Of a stretch of DNA of 64,000 bases, positions 17,579 through 26,522 are shown piece after piece. This DNA comes from Paenibacillus psychroresistens (GTDB lineage Bacteria; Bacillota; Bacilli; Paenibacillales; NBRC-103111): assembly GCF_009728935.1 (NCBI RefSeq), contig NZ_CP034235.1:1308501-1372500 (forward strand), read 5' to 3'. The position numbers and the translations under genes were made by a program. Each line of letters starts with the position of its first letter. Within the stretch, counting starts at the first letter, position 1. Under the pieces are notes generated by a model. That model made no database searches, was not told the origin of the DNA, and saw nothing but the letters and a program-made list of their open reading frames with translations.

Positions 17579-18469
17579 ATGCAGCGTATCGCATGGGATT
17601 TGTTGAACCCAATTGTCAACTATGCAAATATCTTACAATGCGAACCGAGCTTTCAATTCGGACCTCGAACGATTTCCAATCATCAGTTCATTTATGTATC
17701 CAAAGGAAGCGGAAACGTGGAGATTGAAACGCGTGAATATAGTGCTGGAAAAGGGGATCTCTTCTACTATGGACCTGAGGTTATTCATACTTTTAAAGCG
17801 GATCAATTGGACCCTTTTGAATTGTATGGGGTTCATTTCACTTGGCATGATAAGCTTACAGCAGTTAAAGCACCACAATCGATAATTGATGTTTCGCGAC
17901 GAACTACATCCACATCAGCTTTGCAGAATTTAATGGTAATCGGAGACAAAGGGCTTGATGAGCTGAAAATTGGCGATCAAATAAATGTCTATGGGACAGG
18001 CATCGCGGAGTTGCTGTTAGATATCATTAAACAATTCCGAAATGATAGTGAAAAAAGCAGCATTGCAAATCGTGGACTTTTTCTGCATCTGTTATTGCTG
18101 CTGCATCGGCATACCCATACGGTTGCGCCAAGCTTTTCTCCATTTGTAAAGCTTCTGTTTGATGTGAAGATCAAGCTTGAATCGACAGCCTTGCTTCCTT
18201 ATTCACGTAAATGGTTAACCGAGTGGAGCGGATATAACGAAGATTATTTATCTCGTTGCTTTCATGAGCAATTTGGCATTCCGCCTCATCAGTATCATTT
18301 GCTGCAAAAAATCAGCAAAGCTAAAGAATTGCTAGAGCATAGTGATTTTACAGTCAGCCTCATAGCTGAACAGCTGAGTTTAAGCTCTGTGCATTATTTT
18401 TGTCGATTATTCAAGAATCAAACCACCTATACACCGCTTGGCTACCGAAAAATGTGCAGAATGGTATAA
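17579..18469 (+). CDS. AraC-family transcriptional regulator
   Basis: A 296-aa regulator. The N-terminal half is a cupin-like sensor (KGSGNVEIETREYSAGKGDLFYYGPEVIHTF). The C-terminal 100 residues form the double helix-turn-helix (DYLSRCFHEQFGIPPHQY, then YFCRLFKNQTTYTPLGYRK). The start is ATG with AAGGA upstream. It is 36 bases before a carbohydrate acetylesterase gene on the same strand, so it probably controls use of an acetylated sugar or polysaccharide. The inducer is unknown. Confidence 0.9.
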   Translation: MQRIAWDLLNPIVNYANILQCEPSFQFGPRTISNHQFIYVSKGSGNVEIETREYSAGKGDLFYYGPEVIHTFKADQLDPFELYGVHFTWHDKLTAVKAPQSIIDVSRRTTSTSALQNLMVIGDKGLDELKIGDQINVYGTGIAELLLDIIKQFRNDSEKSSIANRGLFLHLLLLLHRHTHTVAPSFSPFVKLLFDVKIKLESTALLPYSRKWLTEWSGYNEDYLSRCFHEQFGIPPHQYHLLQKISKAKELLEHSDFTVSLIAEQLSLSSVHYFCRLFKNQTTYTPLGYRKMCRMV

Positions 18470-18505
18470 AATATAAACAATCACGATTCAGAGAGGAACT
18501 ACGAA

Positions 18506-19882
18506 ATGAAGCCATTATTTGCAGGAGTAACTATCGTTGATGGACCAGAGGATTGGCAGATTATTCAGCGAGATAAACAAGGATTTGGTAGTCTGAGTCT
18601 TATAGGGACTTGGGAAACTCAGGAGCAGGAATTTTCAATTCAAGCGCGTTTAGTAAATGAAAGTAATCAAATGCCTGTAACAAACTATCTAGACTGGCAA
18701 ACCGCTGCGCTCGATACGGTGAACAAGCAGTTTAGAATCACTTTGAACCAGATCCCTCAAGGTGGTTTATATCGAATTGAAACACGGATAAGACGTCCAA
18801 ATGCTCTTGATGCTAGAGCTATGCGTGGAGACTGTATTCATCATATTGGCATCGGAGATTTGTATATTATTGCTGGACAAAGCAACGCTTCAGGTACTGG
18901 GAAAGGTGAAGTAGAGGATGGTCCGATGCTTGGTGTGCATATGTTTGCCAATGATGAGCGATGGAAGCTAGGCAGTCATCCACTTGAGGATGCAACGAAC
19001 ACCCTTCATCCGATTACGATAACCAGCGTATTTCACGGGCACAGTCCGTGGATTGCATTTGCCAAAGCTATTTTTCTCAAAACAAGTGTGCCTATTGGTT
19101 TAATTCCGACTGCTCTTGGAGGAAGCCCGATTTCGATGTGGATTCATGGTGAAGACTGTTCAGGTGTGCTGTTTGATAATATGGCGGAGATGCTGGAGAA
19201 AGCAGGCGGTAAAGCAGCTGGCCTAGTTTGGCATCAGGGAGAATCGGATACTTCAACGAGTGGATTAAAAGAGTATAAGCATCGTTTTCAACAATTTGTT
19301 GCGGAAACACGTAAGCTTTTACAGGATGATGCATTCCCAATATTTACTGCACAGCTCAATGGAGTCGTCTCACCAAATGCGGATGATTTTGCGTGGAGTG
19401 AAATGAGGCAGATTCAACGTGAACTATCTCTAGAGCTGGGGCGAGTTTACTTGATCGTCACGATTGGCCTCGGCATGTCGGATGAAATTCATAATAGCTC
19501 CTTGTCCAATGTTGTAATTGGCCAGCGGTATGCATCGGCAGCACTTGAACATGTTTATGGATTGCCAATTAGCTCAAGCTTTCCAGATCTAGTTGCTGCA
19601 GCTTTTGTGGATGAGGATAAAAGGCAGCTTCAATTGCAGTTTGCTCATGTTGGAGGAGATTGGACACCTCATCGCGCTATAACGGATTTTAGAGTGGAGG
19701 ATGAGCTCGGTCATCTCGATATAGATCTGGTTAAACTCTTAGATGCAGGGATAGTACATCTTAATTTGCAGCGAGAACCACAGGGAATTACCAAGGTTAC
19801 GGGGCTATATGGAGCTAATCCTAGGGTTAGTCTGTTGGATGATAATTGTCGGGGGATTACTCCATTTATTGTTCGAATTTAA
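18506..19882 (+). CDS. SASA-domain (sialate O-acetylesterase-like) carbohydrate esterase
   Basis: A 458-aa protein of the SGNH-hydrolase superfamily (SASA/DUF303, CE6-like). The nucleophile motif is AGQSNASG with Ser126, and the second conserved block is WHQGESDT at about 242-248. No signal peptide is visible, so it may act on imported acetylated sugars in the cytoplasm. The first 110 residues look like a beta-sandwich domain and the last 90 another, similar to other sialate O-acetylesterase-like proteins. It is paired with the AraC gene upstream and ends at a strong terminator. The substrate (acetyl-xylan, sialate or other) cannot be decided. Confidence 0.82.
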   Translation: MKPLFAGVTIVDGPEDWQIIQRDKQGFGSLSLIGTWETQEQEFSIQARLVNESNQMPVTNYLDWQTAALDTVNKQFRITLNQIPQGGLYRIETRIRRPNALDARAMRGDCIHHIGIGDLYIIAGQSNASGTGKGEVEDGPMLGVHMFANDERWKLGSHPLEDATNTLHPITITSVFHGHSPWIAFAKAIFLKTSVPIGLIPTALGGSPISMWIHGEDCSGVLFDNMAEMLEKAGGKAAGLVWHQGESDTSTSGLKEYKHRFQQFVAETRKLLQDDAFPIFTAQLNGVVSPNADDFAWSEMRQIQRELSLELGRVYLIVTIGLGMSDEIHNSSLSNVVIGQRYASAALEHVYGLPISSSFPDLVAAAFVDEDKRQLQLQFAHVGGDWTPHRAITDFRVEDELGHLDIDLVKLLDAGIVHLNLQREPQGITKVTGLYGANPRVSLLDDNCRGITPFIVRI

Positions 19883-19901
19883 TAGTGTAAGTAATAAAAA
19901 T

Positions 19902-19942
19902 AAACGCAGCCTGCGGAATGTTTTCCGCGAGCTGCGTTTTTT
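19902..19942. terminator. Bidirectional terminator between convergent genes
   Basis: AAACGCAGC (19902-19910) pairs with GCTGCGTTT (19931-19939), with an inner TGCGGAA/TTCCGCG stem, followed by Ts. It separates the esterase gene from the minus-strand protease gene. Confidence 0.88.
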
Positions 19943-19980
19943 AGGATCTCAAATCATGAAGTAATGCCAGAAACCAGAAG

Positions 19981-22494
19981 CTACTGTACTTGGAATGTAG
20001 TCCAAACCTGCTTAATCAGGCTGTCGTTCTGTTCGGTATGCACAGCATCATTGATGTTCAAGACGATTTTATAGACAATCTCATTCTTTTTAAAGATATA
20101 TTGAGTCTCTTTATAAGGTCCGTCTTTAGGGTTATAAGAAATCTCAACTTTCTTTACAGCTACACCAAATTTATTTTCGGAAGTTACTTTATATTTATAA
20201 TTTTTATCATTTTTAGTGCTTAGTTTATAGCCTGCTTCAGCTTTCTTCCAGATATCCTCTAGGCTTGTTTTGTCGTCTGTATTGATATTAACAGTACCAC
20301 CTGTGAAATAATAGGTTTGGGCAGGCATGTCCTTTTTCAAGCCATATTCACTAGAGAACCAAGTTTCTGGGATATGGACGGTGTATTTATATTTCTTGTT
20401 CGTGTAAGCCAGGGTCGCATTTGCAACTGCAATATCTGCTTCATCTTGAATAAAACCGATCGAAGTGTCCATAGTATCTTTTTGGATTTTTACGGAATCC
20501 ATGACTTGATCGACAAGAGCTTTCATATCAGCAGCTTTCTTATGCTCATCAAAAGCGAATATGAAGCTATATTTGTATTTGTCTTTAATCACATAGTAGG
20601 TTTGAGTGGTTTGCCAGGTTTTGCTGTCCATGGTCGATGACGACTGGATTCCACTCGCCGGTACTCCGGATACGACTTTATCCGATAAAGCACTTATTTT
20701 GCGATAGGCGGTTACGAAGCTGTCTGTAAACAGCTTTTCTTGGCGTGATGTCCAAGCCTTCAAGGTATCTCCAGATGAGGCTGAAGTAATTTCTACAGAT
20801 AGGAATTGCTCTCTTGTTTTATCAGCAAAGCTAAGGGAAGTTTCATCGTAGAATGAAGTCCATTCAGAAGGGAGGTCAAACGAAACTCCATAATCACTAG
20901 TAATAGTTTTGAAATCTTTAAAGGATGATATATCCTTCAAAGCCGTGTTTGATTTATCAAAGGTTAAGGAGAATGAGTCCATTAATTGCAAATAACCATT
21001 TAACTTAAATGGATTTTTATAATTTTCTTCCGTGTTAACGAACAAAGTAATGTAATAGATTCGGTCCTCTTTATGAAAAGCTCGGGAGACATAATAGCCC
21101 TCACCGCTGATCTTGCCTGTCACTAAAGCATAAGGTACGATGGCTGTATCGACATATTTTTTCTCGAAAATCATACCTTCATTCATGGCTGCTGTTTTAC
21201 GCAATAAACCATTCACAGATACGTCTTTGGCTTTTTCTTCTACCTGAATGGATATTGCAAATTCGCCTTTTGCATCACCAAAAATAGTATTCTCATCCCC
21301 GTAGCCATCCAATTTAACAAGCTCTGCCGGATAATTCATCGACCACCCGAAATGGCTGTCGCCAATTGCAGTTTTACCCTGGTCAGCGTCAATATAGGCG
21401 CCATCTTCACCTTGTTTCCAGATGGTTCCAGTCAAATCTTCTCCAAGAATAACCTCTCGAACGACATCCGCACCACCTGATTTCATGTTCAGCTTCACGG
21501 TGTCGCCAGGCAGGTATTTTTTCATAATTTCATTTAATTCTACTAGAGAGGAGATTGGGTCACTATTCACGGAAACCAATGTGTCTCCTTGTTTAATGCC
21601 TGCATTAGCTGCTGGGGAATCGGGTTCGATGTAAGCAACATTCAAAGCGGAAACGGTTGGCAAACCAACAACTGCTTCCCAGCCTTCTTCAAGCTCCATG
21701 CCTAGATAAGGGCGTTTTACTTTACCATAAGCCAGAAATTGCTTTAACACATATTGAACGGTATCGACTGGAATCGCAAAACCCAAGCTGTCCACTCCGA
21801 CAGAGCTGAATTTCAAGGCGTTGATTCCGATGACTTCCCCTTTCATATTCAGCAAGGCGCCGCCGCTGTTCCCCGCATTAATCGCCGCATCTGTTTGGAG
21901 GAGTAGATATTCAGAATTAATCGTGCGTTCCATTCCACTAACAATACCTTGCGTAACGGAATTCCTCAATGCAAATGAAATCGGAGTACCAATAGCTAGC
22001 ACCGGATCACCAACACGGATCGAAGACTGCACGCCGAAGGTGGCTACGGGTAAGCCCTGTGCATCAATTTTCACTAATGCCAAATCGCTGACTTCGTCGT
22101 AATGCGTCGTTTTCCCAGGGTAAGTCTTACCGTCTGAAGTAACAACAACAATGTTTTTCATGTTTTTTACTACATGCGCATTGGTAAGAATAACTCCGTC
22201 TGCTCCAACAATAACCCCAGTCCCATGGGCCAAATCAAAGCGATTGCTTGAACTATCAATGCCATATCCATAAGGATCCTCTGATTCGGTGGGTTTACCT
22301 ATAATGGCCACTACAAACGGTTTTGCTTTTTCAATTACCTGTGGTACGGTCATCGTGCTTGAAGCATCATCTGCATTTGCCGATTGGCTCCCTTGAAGCA
22401 TTCCCAAAGCCAATAAACAAATCACCATAATAGAAACCCCAGTTGCTCTAATATAACGCTTCTTTCTCTCTCTACTCACAGTACCTATCTCCAC
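19981..22494 (-). CDS. HtrA-like S1C serine protease with PDZ and long repeated C-terminus
   Basis: An 837-aa envelope protease, far longer than typical HtrA (about 400-450). A signal anchor lies at about 17-35. The trypsin-like domain has the triad His107 (TNAHVV), Asp137 (SDLALVK) and Ser210 (GNSGGAL); a PDZ domain spans about 260-350. The remaining 480 residues appear to be three loosely similar domains (about 375-505, 515-665 and 685-837). Each opens with a YG/YK-V-x-P-W-like strand pattern and ends in a hydrophobic QLMDS/QVMDSVKI/VWTTFQV-type helix, reminiscent of PsbP/DcrB-like folds. GTG start with AAGAGGAG upstream. Probably degrades misfolded proteins at the membrane surface. Confidence 0.88.
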   Translation of the reverse strand: MEIGTVSRERKKRYIRATGVSIMVICLLALGMLQGSQSANADDASSTMTVPQVIEKAKPFVVAIIGKPTESEDPYGYGIDSSSNRFDLAHGTGVIVGADGVILTNAHVVKNMKNIVVVTSDGKTYPGKTTHYDEVSDLALVKIDAQGLPVATFGVQSSIRVGDPVLAIGTPISFALRNSVTQGIVSGMERTINSEYLLLQTDAAINAGNSGGALLNMKGEVIGINALKFSSVGVDSLGFAIPVDTVQYVLKQFLAYGKVKRPYLGMELEEGWEAVVGLPTVSALNVAYIEPDSPAANAGIKQGDTLVSVNSDPISSLVELNEIMKKYLPGDTVKLNMKSGGADVVREVILGEDLTGTIWKQGEDGAYIDADQGKTAIGDSHFGWSMNYPAELVKLDGYGDENTIFGDAKGEFAISIQVEEKAKDVSVNGLLRKTAAMNEGMIFEKKYVDTAIVPYALVTGKISGEGYYVSRAFHKEDRIYYITLFVNTEENYKNPFKLNGYLQLMDSFSLTFDKSNTALKDISSFKDFKTITSDYGVSFDLPSEWTSFYDETSLSFADKTREQFLSVEITSASSGDTLKAWTSRQEKLFTDSFVTAYRKISALSDKVVSGVPASGIQSSSTMDSKTWQTTQTYYVIKDKYKYSFIFAFDEHKKAADMKALVDQVMDSVKIQKDTMDTSIGFIQDEADIAVANATLAYTNKKYKYTVHIPETWFSSEYGLKKDMPAQTYYFTGGTVNINTDDKTSLEDIWKKAEAGYKLSTKNDKNYKYKVTSENKFGVAVKKVEISYNPKDGPYKETQYIFKKNEIVYKIVLNINDAVHTEQNDSLIKQVWTTFQVQ

Positions 22495-22579
22495 TTATAA
22501 CTCCTCTTTTCCTAAACTGAATTAAACTCATTTGAATTTACCATGGAAAAATTTGTTATGTCAACGAAAACATCATGCG

Positions 22580-22733
22580 TTAATTCGATGGAATCGAATA
22601 GAACATGCGAATACCATTGTCATCCGTGTACCAAATCACGCGCTTTTACAGTGTTATCGGCGGCAAAAATCGTTGTGCCTTGTGTTGATGTTACCATGAA
22701 TATTACAAGAATTAAGCATAAAACCTTTCTCAT
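22580..22733 (-). pseudogene. Small secreted peptide gene, apparently frameshifted
   Basis: The minus strand has AGGAGG nine bases before ATG (22733). It reads MRKVLCLILVIFMVTSTQ and then GTTIFAADNTVKARDLVHG, a clear signal peptide ending in FA-A, with a stop at 22620 after 37 residues. Another frame continues the coding-like text WYTDDNGIRMFYSIPSN to a TAA at 22580. A one-base change near the KARD region would join them into a secreted protein of about 50 residues. It may be a true 37-residue peptide or a recently broken gene. It lies directly upstream of the protease gene on the same strand. Confidence 0.5.
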
Positions 22734-22858
22734 CTGTTGGTTCCTCCTGGGATGATTTTACTAATAACAAAATATAGTTATTGATAATTACATTTATTCT
22801 ATGAGCTTTCTGTAATTCCTTTTATTTCAAATTTATATTAATCGTTAATGAAAATAGG

Positions 22859-22888
22859 TAGACAAGCAAATCTTTTGTATGTTATTAT
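22859..22888 (+). promoter_or_regulatory. Promoter of the tad operon
   Basis: TAGACA (22859-22864), 18-bp spacer, TATTAT (22883-22888). The predicted transcript start near 22895 gives a leader of about 105 bases containing the alternative hairpins described next. Confidence 0.55.
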
Positions 22889-22916
22889 CGGTGATACAAA
22901 TGAATGTGCAAGCAAT

Positions 22917-22976
22917 GTTTGCGAAGAACGCAAACTTACGGAGAGCTATCCGTGGGTTGCGTTCTTTTTGTTTTTT
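22917..22976 (+). promoter_or_regulatory. Leader attenuator with two mutually exclusive hairpins
   Basis: GTTTGCG (22917-22923) and CGCAAAC (22929-22935) form a perfect 7-bp hairpin. The segment AAGAACGCAA (22924-22933) can instead pair perfectly with TTGCGTTCTT (22957-22966), with an inner ACGGA/TCCGT stem, and is followed by a T-rich run to 22976: a classic intrinsic terminator. The two structures share bases 22929-22933, so forming one excludes the other. This is the layout of transcription attenuation. I do not recognise a known riboswitch aptamer here, and the motif for c-di-GMP (GEMM) is not evident. Confidence 0.65.
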
Positions 22977-23000
22977 CAGAGAGGAGGTGGGAGGAAAGAC

Positions 23001-23816
23001 GTGAATAAACGCAAATGGGTTGCTTATGTAATGGGCTTGCTAATGATCTGCTTTTCGCTTTATTTCTATTATCAGTTTACGGATGAATACCAAACCAAGA
23101 TAACTACGATGCGAACATTAAAGCCCTTAAGGCCCTTACAGGCTGGGGAAGTGATCACCAACGACAATGTCCAAAATGTACTAATTCCCGTTTCCGCGCA
23201 TGATTCGAATGCTTTAATAGATATCGATGCCATTCGTGGGAAGAAGCTCAAGGTCCCCCTGAGCACAGGGGAGGAATTTACAGCTTGGAAGCTGGCTGAT
23301 GCTATTCTAGCACCACGACCGGATCAGCGTTATTACGCCTTTAAAACCGATGCCTTACAGAATGTTTCCAACATGATAAGACGAGGAGATCGCGTAGATG
23401 TATGGGTTGAATTCGATAAGCCAAGACATTCCGACGATCTTGAAACAGGTGGTATGTGGATTGGCAGCGTCAAATTACTGGAAAACTTACTCGTTGCAGA
23501 TGTGAAGAGCGCGGAAGGAATCGAAATCTCAGATGCCTACGAGAATGGTGGTGGCTTTTCGGCTTTAAATGTAAGCATGCTGCATAATCAAGAACCCGAT
23601 TTGAATCTTATTCGGGCGAGTCCAAATGCTAAACCGGAATTGAATACCTATATTATGAATGAAGCCGAGTACAACGTTTATGTGATAGGTGCGCTAGCTG
23701 GAAAAATAAAGCTCTCATTAGCTAATATTATGGTCGAGAACGGAGGAGATTCACGAATATCGGAGCAATACTTGAAGTATCAAGGGACAGAGATTTTTAA
23801 CAAAGATCTGAAATAG
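23001..23816 (+). CDS. CpaB/RcpC-like pilus assembly protein (SAF domain)
   Basis: A 271-aa protein with one N-terminal TM helix (residues about 8-25) and an SAF-like domain (PLRPLQAGEVITNDNVQNVLIP, then GKKLKVPLSTGEEF) followed by the RcpC-like domain. In Tad systems CpaB/RcpC is an extracytoplasmic assembly protein. The start is GTG 23001, behind GAGGAGGTGGGAGGA; a longer frame running back through the leader hairpins is not credible as coding. It is the first gene of the tad operon, followed after 11 bases by the TadZ-like gene. Confidence 0.82.
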   Translation: MNKRKWVAYVMGLLMICFSLYFYYQFTDEYQTKITTMRTLKPLRPLQAGEVITNDNVQNVLIPVSAHDSNALIDIDAIRGKKLKVPLSTGEEFTAWKLADAILAPRPDQRYYAFKTDALQNVSNMIRRGDRVDVWVEFDKPRHSDDLETGGMWIGSVKLLENLLVADVKSAEGIEISDAYENGGGFSALNVSMLHNQEPDLNLIRASPNAKPELNTYIMNEAEYNVYVIGALAGKIKLSLANIMVENGGDSRISEQYLKYQGTEIFNKDLK

Positions 23817-23827
23817 GAGGAGATTAA

Positions 23828-25072
23828 ATGAAGATTTTAGCAGCAGTTTGCAATTCAGAGCAGAATGATTATCTGCTGGATTTAGCTAAAGAGGCTATAG
23901 ATGTTCAACTAGTCATTGTGCACAGCTACGAGCAGATGATCCTAAAGCTAGGAGGTATCTACGAAAGAATAATTATTCACTGTGAGCTTTTTACTGAGGC
24001 TTACCCTTGGGATTGGATGACGGAGATTAAGCTGCGGCAGCCCCATTCGAAAGTAACCATTGCCTTATCACTCAAAACCTACGATTCCATTTACAATGAT
24101 GTCATTATGCGCTTGGCGGCCGACTATGAATTTACGATTATCCCGCTTGGTTTAACGGAAAAAGAGATTATGGAGCGATTTACGGACGGCTTATTGGCCA
24201 ATTCGACTATACCCATAGCTAGAAACGGATCCTTAATTGCAGTGAAATCAGCTTCACCTAAGGATGGCGCGACGACCGTGGCTGTGAGCACAGCATTGAG
24301 CCTAGCTAAGACAACTAATTTAAGCATCGGCTTATTGGATTTGAATCTAAAATCACCGGATATTAAAGACAATTTCAACATCGCACAATTGGGCAAAAGC
24401 TTATTCTCCTTAAGACCGAAGATCAGTACAAATTCTATTCAATCGGCAGATATTATGGAGCATTGTTATACATACAAAGGCTATAAAAATTTACATTTGC
24501 TGCTGGGAAGCCATCGTCGAGATACGGCTGGAGATCTAACTATGGATCAAACCAAGAATTTACTGGATGCTGCGAAACGTACCTTCGATATCGTAATTGC
24601 AGATGTACACACATTTCCAGATAATGCGGCAACCGTTTGTGCGATCAAGCATGCGGATGAGCGTTGGCTTGTTACACAGCCTAGTTATACAAGCTTTAAG
24701 ATCAGCTGGGCAGATTGGTATGAATGCTTTTGGCGTCACTGTGGCTTGGATAAGACAGATTTCTCGCTTATCGTTAATCGTTCTAATACCAACCATGCCA
24801 TTAAAGTGAATGGGATAGGCAGCGAATTAGGCATGAAGATTGAAGGAGTGATTACCAATGTAGCTGGTGGGGTGGGGATTAAAGCTGTAAACGAGGGGAT
24901 TCCGTTACTGTTGGCGGAGCATAATGGCTTGTTCACTAAAGAAATTAATTTAATAGCCGCTCAGTTGCTTGGGAGAATGGGCACTAAGCTTACAAATGCT
25001 AAACCAGCAGACAAACTGCAAACCAGCCGACTAAGCAAAATGATCGCAATGATGCTGGCCAAATTTGAGTGA
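23828..25072 (+). CDS. TadZ/CpaE-like pilus localization protein with degenerate P-loop
   Basis: A 414-aa protein. Residues 1-120 look like an atypical receiver domain, and 130-400 a ParA/MinD-type domain. The deviant Walker A reads SPKDGATT (143-150), with Ala where the catalytic Lys of KGGVGKTT is expected. The later motifs TFDIVIADVHTFPD and DFSLIVNRSN match the MinD fold. In Tad systems TadZ/CpaE places the secretion apparatus at a cell pole. The lost Lys suggests weak or no ATP hydrolysis, as reported for some TadZ proteins. AGGAGG lies just before the ATG. Confidence 0.82.
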   Translation: MKILAAVCNSEQNDYLLDLAKEAIDVQLVIVHSYEQMILKLGGIYERIIIHCELFTEAYPWDWMTEIKLRQPHSKVTIALSLKTYDSIYNDVIMRLAADYEFTIIPLGLTEKEIMERFTDGLLANSTIPIARNGSLIAVKSASPKDGATTVAVSTALSLAKTTNLSIGLLDLNLKSPDIKDNFNIAQLGKSLFSLRPKISTNSIQSADIMEHCYTYKGYKNLHLLLGSHRRDTAGDLTMDQTKNLLDAAKRTFDIVIADVHTFPDNAATVCAIKHADERWLVTQPSYTSFKISWADWYECFWRHCGLDKTDFSLIVNRSNTNHAIKVNGIGSELGMKIEGVITNVAGGVGIKAVNEGIPLLLAEHNGLFTKEINLIAAQLLGRMGTKLTNAKPADKLQTSRLSKMIAMMLAKFE

Positions 25073-25100
25073 GCTCAGTATATCAAAAAAGGAGGTCGCA

Positions 25101-26522
25101 ATGTCGCTATTAACTCATAGGAAAGTGGCGATGAAGCCGCGCATTCTAATTAATGTAAAGGAGGAAATGATTCAATACGAGACTACAGATCTGAAGCCTG
25201 AGCATAAATGGAATCGCAAAGGAAAGCAATCCTATCAAGTCATCCCGCTTGCACAGGCAGTTGATTTAATCTATGAGCATATTACGGAGTTATCAAAAAG
25301 CAATCAAGAGCTGCGGCAGTATGTGCTCGATGCAGGCTTAGGCAACCCCAAAGCCCAAGAAAAGCTGAAAGCAATGGTCGAAAATTTGCTGGCAGAGCAT
25401 CGGATTGAAGTTGATGATTCTACATTAATTGTGCCAATGAATGCTACGGAGAGTATTTTTGCTCTCACTTGTGGGGCTGGATTGCTGGAGGATCTATATA
25501 GAATGAAGGATGTAGAGGAGGTGCAGGTCGTAGGTGTCGATATTTTCATCATTCGCAACGGTGAATCCATCACTCATCCACGGAAATTCGCTTCTGTTCA
25601 AGACGTGCATCTATTACAAGATCGCTTGGCTTTATGCGGCAAAAAACCGATTAATGAGAAAAATCCGGTTTTGCAATCCTACATGTATAACCGTTCCCGA
25701 CTGGTCATGGCCCGTGAAAACTACTCGGATGTTCCAATCATCTGTATTCGTAATTTTATTGTTCGCGACGTTACTCTGGATACATTAATTCAGCTAGGAA
25801 CGATTGATGAACGCATGGCAGAGCTGCTCCAAAGCTTCGTTAAGTATCATGCATCAATTATTGTAGGTGGCAGTACAAATACAGGGAAAACGACATTTTT
25901 ATTCGCTTTAGCTCAGCAAATCCCTGTGCAAGAACGGATAATCACCTTGGAAAAAGAATTCGAGATTTCACTAAGAGAGAGGCTGAATGGTAAACGTAAT
26001 ATTGTCTCATTACGAGAGGTTACAGAAACGGAGTTACCTATGGAAGAGGCATTTAAGCCGATTTTGGTGATGTCTCCCAAGTGGGTTGTTATTGGAGAAG
26101 CCAAAGGCGCAGAGGTTTCCCAGATGATCCAAGGCAGCTTAAGAGGACATGACATTATGGGAACGATTCATACCAAATATCGCGAATCTTTTATGTCGGA
26201 TGTGGTAGATATGGTCAAGCAGGATGGGAGGAATCATGAGGATCATAACTTAAAAGGGAGGATTGCTCGAGCGTTTAATATCATTATATTCCTACGATTA
26301 ATTAATATTAATGGAGTAAATCGGCGAGTAGTTACTGAAATTACTGAGCTTTATGCAGATTCTGATGATCATGTTTATGTGAATCCGTTGATTGTTTGGG
26401 ATTATGAAACTAAGAAATGGGAGGCTACCGGCAATAAGCTCAGCAAATATATTATGGAGCACATGATAACCTACAATGCAGAAGTCGAGACATTCCGCAG
26501 GTTAGGGGTGTATAGTGAGTGA
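25101..26522 (+). CDS. tadA: TadA/CpaF-type pilus assembly ATPase
   Basis: A 473-aa hexameric secretion ATPase of the type II/IV secretion superfamily. Walker A GGSTNTGKTT has Lys263, an acidic RIITLEKEFEI stretch follows, the Walker B-like region is KWVVIGEAKGAE, and the His box GHDIMGTIHTK is present. It would power pilus subunit assembly at the cytoplasmic face. I start at ATG 25101, preceded by AAAGGAGG; a longer frame overlapping the previous gene lacks this. It overlaps tadB by eight bases. Confidence 0.92.
   Translation: MSLLTHRKVAMKPRILINVKEEMIQYETTDLKPEHKWNRKGKQSYQVIPLAQAVDLIYEHITELSKSNQELRQYVLDAGLGNPKAQEKLKAMVENLLAEHRIEVDDSTLIVPMNATESIFALTCGAGLLEDLYRMKDVEEVQVVGVDIFIIRNGESITHPRKFASVQDVHLLQDRLALCGKKPINEKNPVLQSYMYNRSRLVMARENYSDVPIICIRNFIVRDVTLDTLIQLGTIDERMAELLQSFVKYHASIIVGGSTNTGKTTFLFALAQQIPVQERIITLEKEFEISLRERLNGKRNIVSLREVTETELPMEEAFKPILVMSPKWVVIGEAKGAEVSQMIQGSLRGHDIMGTIHTKYRESFMSDVVDMVKQDGRNHEDHNLKGRIARAFNIIIFLRLININGVNRRVVTEITELYADSDDHVYVNPLIVWDYETKKWEATGNKLSKYIMEHMITYNAEVETFRRLGVYSE

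Noticed and set aside
19990..22102. Several plus-strand frames across the HtrA gene
   Set aside because: They are antisense shadows; the minus strand has an intact protease triad, PDZ domain and a good ribosome binding site.
22543..22755. A plus-strand 70-codon frame
   Set aside because: It is the shadow of the minus-strand peptide gene with its own ribosome binding site and signal peptide; the plus-strand product is Cys-rich without any family pattern and lacks a good start.
22848..23000. An N-terminal extension of the CpaB-like frame back to ATG 22848
   Set aside because: It runs through the promoter-like TATTAT and both leader hairpins, has no ribosome binding site, and GTG 23001 has a strong one.
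22895..23000. A c-di-GMP (GEMM) riboswitch before the tad operon
   Set aside because: The conserved aptamer blocks of GEMM-I or GEMM-II are not visible; only the hairpin pair can be supported.
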